NCBI GenBank assembly: GCA_015501585.1
Contig: JADNRY010000061.1
Coordinates: 62,001 to 126,000, forward strand
Origin: Rhodocollybia butyracea
Lineage: Eukaryota; Basidiomycota; Agaricomycetes; Agaricales; Omphalotaceae
Reading direction: 5' to 3'
DNA: 64,000 bases
Under the pieces are notes generated by a model, which was not told the DNA's origin, did not search any database, and saw only the letters and a list, made by a program, of their open reading frames with translations. Position numbers and translations under genes: made by a program. Position 1 is the stretch's first letter. Each line of letters begins with the position of its first letter. Of this stretch, positions 56,545-64,000 are shown in pieces.

Positions 56545-59500
56545 ACTTTTCAAACAATCAATGGGTCGTCGGGTTCTATTCGGGTTCGGCATGCCAATAT
56601 AGGCGACTATCTTTCTTCGAACGCACGAGAAGTGGAGCAGGATTCATACAAGTGGAGCAGCGCTACTTTACCTCCGAGAGTCCGAGTCAATATTAAGTAC
56701 TATCGTACGCGACAATTCAGAACGGGAAGCGAATTAACAAGAATTAACTGGTACTGAATTACCTGGTACTGAATTACCTGGTACTGACTATCTGTTCAAA
56801 TGTTCAAGTGGTGTACTGTGGTGTACCGCTGAGTGATCCTGCTCAAGTGTGAGGTGATGCACTCACTTTTGAAGCGAAAGAAGACTGGAGGGACGGGCAG
56901 GAAAGTATGATATCACTAGAAAAACAACACACGATAAAGCGGAATTAGTTCGGAGTTAACGGTTTGAACCTTCATAATCCTAAGGAGATTCTGTACACGA
57001 TAAACAACATCAATATATGCGCGACACATTGATTCGAAAGATCCCTAGACTTGTGTTCCTCGAGTAAACTATCAATGTCCCTTGGACCTTTGAGCAAACA
57101 TGATATGCCAGCATTATCGATAAGTCATGAAACCATTAATGCGTACTTGTGTGTAGTAACACAAAAAACGACTGGTCGGAAATTAAACAATTGGAATACA
57201 AGAAAGCTGAGAGGATAATGGAACTGTCATCATCGCCTGCGTGAATCGTCTCTACATCGGTTGGACATAGTTTTTGCAGTCCTAACATAATGTGTCCGAG
57301 CTAGCTAGTAGCATTAGATCTTGCACGAAGACGGAACGTCGTAGAAAGGAGGCCGAAGCGATTTCCATAGAGGCTCGGGCTTACGGTACCACTTTCACTG
57401 CAGGTAGAGTTTTCGTACGGAGATACCTCCCTCCGGTTTTGCAGATAGCCGGAACGCATATAGGGGTTACAAAGTCACTCCCTCATCGATTGTCTGTTTT
57501 CTCTCGTTTTCACTGATACTAATAGTTCATCATATTTACACTATGCTCAAGGTACGACTGATATGGGCCAGGACAACACAACTCGATTGGCAGCAACATC
57601 CGGATGGCCACCGACGCCGCGATACGTCGCACAAGTCTCGTACATGCTACAGAGCTTTGGTCGGTGTTGGGGGATTGCGTTCTCCGAGAACGGGTCGGAC
57701 CGACTTGAAGATAATCAAACTCCATTTCGTCATCATTTCTTATACGCGTCTTCTCTGTCACTAAAAGTACAACGTCGAATATGAATCTACATATGCATTT
57801 TGACTTGGAACTGTCACCTCTGAGGCCAACGAACCAGTTCCCTCGGGTGTCCGCCGTGGTCTACGGTGTAGCAACGCATATTATAACGTGACTCACCTTC
57901 ACGTTATATCTCATCATATTTTTCGCAGTGCTCACTGGTAAGGCTTCGATGGCGCGTCGTCTTTAGTGTTCTACAGCCAGATGGCATCCTCAAGCACGAC
58001 TGACGATCTCCGAGTCCATTAACAGACTCAACTTCGCCTCCATTCTGTGTATTATAGCTGTTCGGAATCGGACTAGTTGGACTTGTGTAGCTTCCTATAT
58101 AATCAATGAAACCCCCAACCTGTAAACGCCCTCAAAATGTATCAGCATACTCTCCCAGGCTCACCCTTACGGTGCAGCCGCTCGTAATCATATTAAACAA
58201 GTGTGTGCGATGCTTGAAGGTCTGTCGCAGGATCGGCAGATTTAACTTTTTCTCGTGAAGGTGATTATTTCGATTGTCATTGAATTAATTCTGAGATATG
58301 ACGAGCTGTGGCCCAAATTCTAGTATGTACCCTCAATGAAGACGGAGGACCGAAAACTGCAGGTAATTACTTACGGTGTCGGTATAGGTGGCCAGACGTT
58401 TTTATGGTTAACGAGAGTCGGTTTCCATTTCATCAACGCGTGTGAGTTTCCAGAGTATCGGAAAGTGGAGTGAGAACGATACCTTCCTCTTCGAAATTTT
58501 TCAGCGAACGGGAAAGAGGAAAATATGACGAGATGAGCGATAAGTAGTACCAAATCGGACAATTGGCATGCGAAAAATATGGTGTTCCAATGAACTGGAA
58601 AGAGCTGTTCTTCTCAAGCAATCGGTTGTTCTCGTGGGGTGACGGAAACTAGCATTTGCAAGCCTCATGTGAAGTCGAAGTTCTTCTGCTTGTTCTGGTC
58701 TCATTTCCTGTATACCTATTTTACGCATTTGGTGACACAGGCGCTTGCATCATTCTAGGAGCCAAGTACAGCGGAGATGACAGGTCTGTTTGAAGTGCTT
58801 GAAGACAGCTTGTGAGACGGTAGCGAGGAGGCGGGGGTATACTGCCGGTATGAATTCCATAACACTCATCATGAAAACCCTAGTACCTTTTCTGTTGAAG
58901 AAATCGTGTCGGGGACGAAGAAGCAATAAGCTGAAAGTAGAAGCGAAATGCGTGAAGTGGCAAACTGGGAAAAAAAAAAATCCGACACCATCCTGAATCG
59001 CGTAGTAGCACCATCCTTGGTAAGTACTAAATTGATAGTTCAATCAAATCAAGTCAATGAGGTGGATATGAAAATCATTGCTCTTGGTACATAGAACATA
59101 GTAAATCGATGACCCAATCATTCGGGGGAGTTTTTCCCTCAAGCAAATATTGGAGGCGTGAAAGAGAATCCAGATGCAATCTTTTTAGTTTTTTTTTTTC
59201 CATTGAAGAGAGGGTAGTTTTGATTAAGTTTTATCTTGGCGGCACGCGAAGCCGGCGGGATTATGCAATGCATTGTTTAAAGTTGATGGCCGTAAGATCG
59301 GCAGAGATGGGATTGCGTCGGCCCGAGAAGGTACTAACCTTGTGGCTATCCATTGCAAGTTCGCAGTCTGCATATCTTGCGCCACTATTACACTGGCGGC
59401 CCTACATTTACAATTTCATTATTTCATACCCTCACTGCCAGCTGTAGGCCTGCAGCTTGAATGTTCGCGCGTAGAAATGTCTCGTATAGGATCTTGCCTG

Positions 59501-60754
59501 AGCTGTAAACGTTACCATTATTGCTAGGAAATATTGAATGATTTGTGCCAACTATAACCATGATCATTGAGCAATGACTTTTTTACAGATCAAAAATCGA
59601 GCCTCCCTGGGAACTTATGGAAAGCATAAAAAGTTCAGACAGGGGTCATTGTGAATTGAGGAGACTCATTAGTAAGACGTGGGTGGACTGGAAGCTGCTT
59701 TCCAGCACCATAGAGCGGGAGCTGCTGGAAATGGCTGACATGGATGAGTGTAGCAGAACAGTTCCTTCAGCTTTACAAAACGAGCTCAGCGGAAAGTTTT
59801 TTTATATATAAGAGTTTAGCGTTTATACTGATCAAGACGCAATCCCTTAGACCTGTAGCCTGGCTACTCGTTGAGTCATTCTATGGGATGTTACGTGTCA
59901 CGGGAAGCTGAGCAAGCACCAGTTGTTGGGGCGAGGTGGTTTTTCTCTCACTTTATGTTAACATGATAATCAAGGTAGTAAAGGTAAAGCTCTATGGATT
60001 CGTCAATCCGACTGATGTAGTAAAACAGGCTGAGAATAAAGGCAAGAGTCACTAGAACATTTTTTTGGTTGAGACGGGATCGACAGCAAGGAAGACAAAC
60101 AAAGATGCCAGAAAACAACTATTTAAACAGAGGAAGGAGGAACTCCGATAGATAAAGCAATATATACGTGTCACGAAAAGCGGTTCGAAGCGACATGGAG
60201 ATGAGGGGGAGGTTTCCGAGTGACAAGCATCCGCTTCTTGCACTCAGGGAAGAGAAACAATGAACCGAATGCGGGAGCCGTGTAGAAGGGGTAGGATGAT
60301 AGACATGTGCGCTCCAAAACTCCAAAAACAAAACTGAAGAACGACCGGAAAAGGGAAAGGAACGACCAATAGAACTTGAACAGAAGGATCCAAAGGAAAA
60401 CGATTGTATGTACTTCGAACATGAAGAGCAAAGGAAATATGGACGAAAAAATATATCGGATATAAACAGTGGAAGGGAGAGATAATTTCCAGAGTGTGTG
60501 AAGATAAGAAATTCGGAAACAAAGTGTCACGATACAACATACGAGTGTCCCTTGTTCATAGTCCAAGATGAGAGTTGCAAAGAATAGATCATGAGATTCG
60601 GTACAAATCTGGCCAAAGAAATCGATTTTGGGTTTGGATTCCGCGCAAAATGGTCGAGCTTTATTTTAAAAATGACGATAGCGGACTAGAAAGAAGGCGA
60701 GGTAGGGGGAGGAAACTCAGCACGGCCATGGTTTCCCGTCTATTCCTACCTTCG
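56545..60754. other. Gene-poor region of about 4.2 kb
   Basis: No gene could be supported. On the - strand some pieces look protein-like: about 57,925-58,125 (VGGFIDYIGSYTSPTSPIPN and onward, open for about 70 codons after an AG) and about 58,440-58,600 with hydrophobic stretches (DLVLLIAHLVIFSSFPFAEK). They could be exons of one poorly conserved membrane-protein gene, but I found no convincing splice model. The right end (60,000-60,750) is the 3' side of the HSF gene. Confidence 0.35.
56748..56787. repeat. 15-bp tandem repeat, about 2.7 copies
   Basis: CTGGTACTGAATTAC occurs twice in a row, followed by a partial third copy (CTGGTACTGA). Confidence 0.85.
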
Positions 60755-63560
60755 CTATCTTCCCTGTCCGGGTATATTACTGGGAACTGTCTGAACTCCC
60801 ATGCCTCCAACTCCATTCAGACCTGCTCTGGGCATCGATATGCTAGGTATGGTCAAACCACGTTGCATATGATTCCCATACGGTGCATTAGTGTGCTGCT
60901 GAGGGTTTCCAAAGCCACTTCCACTCCGTGGACGTCCAACACCCCATCCGTGAGGTCCAGGTACAGGAGATGATGATGACGGGGACAAATGCTGCTGATG
61001 ATACAGTGGTGCGGAATCGCTACGAGCGCGGGTAGAAAGGCGCTTAGGGTTATCAGGCGGGGAGAGCGAAGCATTGAGGGAGAGGTTCAGTGAGTGACTG
61101 CTCATGTTACCCATACCATTTTCCATACCGAGTAACGAATCGGATGAGGCAGAGCCGCCGTTCATTCCTCCAACACTGATCATCGAATTGTTCATGCCAC
61201 CAAGCATACTGGAAACAGAGCCAATGCTGGACATGCCTCCGAAAGCTAGCATATCCCCATGTGCATTTGAAGGAGACGTGTCTGAGACACTCATTCGCTG
61301 CCTTTTCGTACCTCTACCGGTAATAGCTTGAGAGCCCGGTTCATCCCCTGGTCCGTCTCCATGGCGCGCGGATAACCCGCTCATGCCAGAATCATCTGGA
61401 CTGTGCCCATCTCCACTCGAGCCATTCAAGTTTACACTCGTTGCCGAGCTGGAGGCAGAGTTCAAGCCATCGCCCTGCTGACCCACAGGAGACATTTCGT
61501 CAAACATGTCCATCATATCCCGTTCACCCGATGCAGAGCTTGGGTTAGTTCCGTTTGGGGAACCACTTCTGGACGAATCGAACGGTCCAGAATGATTCTG
61601 TATGTGAGAGAAAGAATGGGTTCTGCCCATAGCAGGGTGCTGCTGGTGTCCGTGCTGGGAATGAGGATGACTTTGCTGGGAAAACTGCTGATGTATGTTT
61701 GCCCCGAACTCGGGGGCCGTAGGGCTAGAACCAGGAGACGCAAACGAGAAAGCATTATGGTTACTTTGTCCGTGTCCGTGTCCGAGAACAGAAAGCGGAG
61801 GTGGAGGAAATCTCGATGGAGTGGAAGTCGATGTCGGCGAGGTTATGTAAATGTTTGGACTGTGGGCACTAGAAGGACTAGCACTAGAGGAAGCGCCTCC
61901 CATACCAATTGAATTATGCATGTTGCTATTTGTGCTAGGGTTCATGTTATTCATGGTTCCATCGCCGGTAGCGAGATCGGATGAGGAATCTAAGAGATCT
62001 ACCGGGAAAGGAGGTACTGAACCGGACAGAAAAACGGCATAAGAAAGTTGGTCGACCGAGCATGGAAATGATGCTCACCGCTTCCGGGAAATCCCTTCCC
62101 CACCACATCCCATAGGGAACTCAAGAGCGCCATAGCTCGCTCATTTTTTCGCTTTTCTATCACTAATGCTTCCCACAGCCTCCTACTATCTTCCCGCATT
62201 GCTCCAAGCTGGGCTGCAACCTATCCATTTCACGGTGAGCGAAATTCTGCAAATCGATTTACTGAGATGCATACTTCTCCCGGAAGCTCAACCCTCGCTC
62301 TTACACCTTCGGGTCCTACACCAATACCACCCTGGCCTTCTAGTAATGCCTTCCGTTTTATCTCATCGAGTAGATCAGGTCGGCCCCGAAGAAACTTGTG
62401 ATGCGAAAACTCCCATGTCTGTATTCGCAAAGGCAGTTATTTAATCGAGTGGCCGAAACCATCGGGACAGCGAATTTCGATGTTGATGTGTGTTAGCGCG
62501 GCGTAATAAATCGTGAGGTTGTAATGAGCAAAGCGTTTAATGGTCAGCTGCAGTTCGTGTAAGATCAAGCGAAGAGATATAGCAACTCGCCTGCGCGTCC
62601 GAACTTGTCCTTTGTGCACGGGGAGTACGGTTTATCTTGTGAAAACCATACATGTTCAACTGACGAACAAATGAGGAGAACTGTTACAGAAACAGTAAGG
62701 AAAAGGGTTATGGAGTAGAAGCAGAAGTGGTTCACGTTGTTATGCTTGAAATGGCTTCCCAGAATACTTCTACTGAACTCGCCAACATTGGAAACGACGA
62801 AGGACGTCCCATGTTCTGTCCAAGATATAAAATGAGCGGATTTCGGGTCATTTATCATCCTAAGCATTGTTTATGCGCCTATACACCGGGGAATGAGATC
62901 AGGTACTCACTGATACAACTTTGTGACAAAGTTATTTGTCGGCATAGGCTTGCCCATCAAACCCATTCCGGTACCTATTCCACTTCCGTGACCTATCTTA
63001 CCCGAAGTAGAGTTAACGTTCCCTTCCTCGCAGCTACCCCCAGATCCGCTACCGCCTCCGTCTATGGGACTAGTGCCTCCGGGTGTGATACTTCCTCTAC
63101 TTCCGCTGCCGCTCATCGGGATGGCGCTCGGCGGCGCACTTGTCAAAGCGCTGTTCGGGGGCAAGTCTGGATCGTATTTTTCATACTTTGTCTCGTGGTA
63201 TTTGTCGTACTTGTCATAATCGAGATCCAAATCCATCCCTCTGCCTGAGATGTCTTCCTCTAAAAGAGGCGTTGCGGAGCCTGATACCATGCCTGCGCCC
63301 ATGACCGTCGTTGACAGCGAAGGCAACGTTGGCGGATTAGAGTTAAAGCTACGCTTCCGTGAAGGTGCAACACTGGGGCTGGGATTATGGGACCCAGGGT
63401 TTGATACAGATGTAGATATCCGTAGACCAAAAGGCCTATCTGGATGATGTTGGGTGGCACCTGGAGAGGCAGAGTTTACACTGAGCCCGGAAAGGTTTCG
63501 CGAAAGATGTGAAAGATGAGTTGGCTGAGGCAAGGAATGGTCATCGTATGGACTGTCCAT
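60755..63560 (-). CDS. Heat-shock transcription factor (HSF type)
   Basis: A DNA-binding activator of stress genes. An N-terminal extension of about 210 residues (MDSPYDDHSLPQPTHLSHLS..., with a DLDYDKYDKYHETKYEKYD patch and Gly/Ser runs) precedes the DNA-binding domain: NNFVTKLYQMINDPKSAHFI, WTEHGTSFVVSNVGEFSR, LGSHFKHNN / FSSFVRQLNMYGFHKINRTP and, after an intron, TWEFSHHKFLRGRPDLLDEI. The recognition helix FSSFVRQLNMYGFHK is intact. A coiled segment follows (LGAMREDSRRLWEALVIEKR). The C-terminal 400 residues are Ser/Asn/Gly/Met/His-rich, a low-complexity activation-type region, ending TVPSNIPGQGR. The intron inside the domain (62419-62590, 172 bp) has a GC donor (GCGAGT). About seven exons. 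Confidence 0.9.
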
Positions 63561-64000
63561 TGCGCGAACGGGAACAAAAATATCGAGTCCAAATCCAGAT
63601 TACACCAATTGCAGCGCGAGACCAGAGCTGTCCGCGCTCTTACGCGTTTTTGCTTGGTACTGGAGGACCCAAAGGACGATATTAATCTTATCCAGACCAA
63701 TATTTGTTCTGTACGGCTTCTACGAAGAAACTCTCGCTTCTCGTTGCGATATCTGCCGTATATTTTCCCAAAGATTCGCAAAACAAAGCACACAGTGGAA
63801 GTCCAGCTTGAAGCTCCAAGGAAAAAGAAGAGATTGACAAGCAGCGAGCGCTGGCAGGCCGTCGGCTTTGAGAGGAAAGATGCTACGTCCAATTCCGATC
63901 AAAGGTCGCCCGCTTGGTCATGTCACGTTTACGGCATTATCGCTTCCCTAGCTCGGTGCCTCCAATGCTTCAGAAATATCAGGCAACAGCACTGCAACAG
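63561..64000. other. Upstream region of the HSF gene
   Basis: About 440 bp, presumed promoter and 5' UTR. No gene recognised before the window ends. Confidence 0.4.

Noticed and set aside
60052..60566. Open frame of 131 codons rich in Phe, Leu and Ser
   Set aside because: Lies just 3' of the HSF gene, has the composition of T-rich untranslated sequence and no motifs.
1..64000. CRISPR arrays, rRNA genes, bacterial operons or prophage
   Set aside because: No regularly spaced repeats, no rRNA-like sequence, and intron-rich eukaryotic genes throughout.

Overview
The window is nuclear DNA of a filamentous basidiomycete, most likely an Agaricomycete. Genes are split by many 45-70 bp GT-AG introns. 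The set includes families typical of this group: a DUF6535 membrane protein, an AsaB/CmcJ-type oxidoreductase, and an NRPS-like adenylation enzyme ending in left-handed beta-helix domains. Protein calls come from reading and splicing the sequence by eye. Exon borders are inferred and no database search was run.

Layout. 0-5 kb (+ strand): a mitochondrial carrier and a Dnm1/Vps1-type dynamin. 5-25.5 kb (mostly - strand): a BCS1-like AAA ATPase with repeated 24-nt mini-exons, SYS1, a frameshifted DUF6535 gene, an ETT1/Nro1-like protein, a type II membrane dipeptidyl aminopeptidase with its full Ser/Asp/His triad, and an AsaB/CmcJ-family enzyme. 26-36.7 kb is an accessory island. It holds two tandem copies of a secreted-protein gene of unknown family (one frameshifted), at least six copies of a dispersed repeat, and a chimeric pseudogene block built from pieces of the RanBD gene and the dipeptidyl peptidase gene of this same window. 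It also holds a 2,340-bp foldback element with terminal inverted repeats and a perfect 8-bp target-site duplication.

37-46.6 kb (- strand): a Ran-binding-domain protein with an apparent N-terminal membrane anchor, and two tandem MPD1-like ER thioredoxin proteins, both ending in KDEL. One of the pair has CGHC and the other has lost it. Next come a Kre9/Knh1-like GPI-anchored wall protein and a TRIP4/Rqt4-type zinc-finger protein. 46.7-54.6 kb (- strand): a kinase-like protein and a large adenylation/thiolation enzyme whose C-terminal half has membrane segments and three hexapeptide-repeat domains, the layout known from epsilon-poly-L-lysine synthetase. 54.6-60.7 kb is gene-poor, with one possible small multi-exon gene. 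60.8-63.6 kb is a heat-shock transcription factor.

How the genes work together: most are independent housekeeping genes (mitochondria, Golgi, ER folding, wall, translation, stress response). I see no coherent biosynthetic cluster, although the NRPS-like gene and the AsaB-type gene are specialised-metabolism enzymes. The most unusual parts are the 26-36.7 kb island, the diverged PDI pair, the membrane-anchored RanBD protein and the poly-lysine-synthetase-like enzyme.
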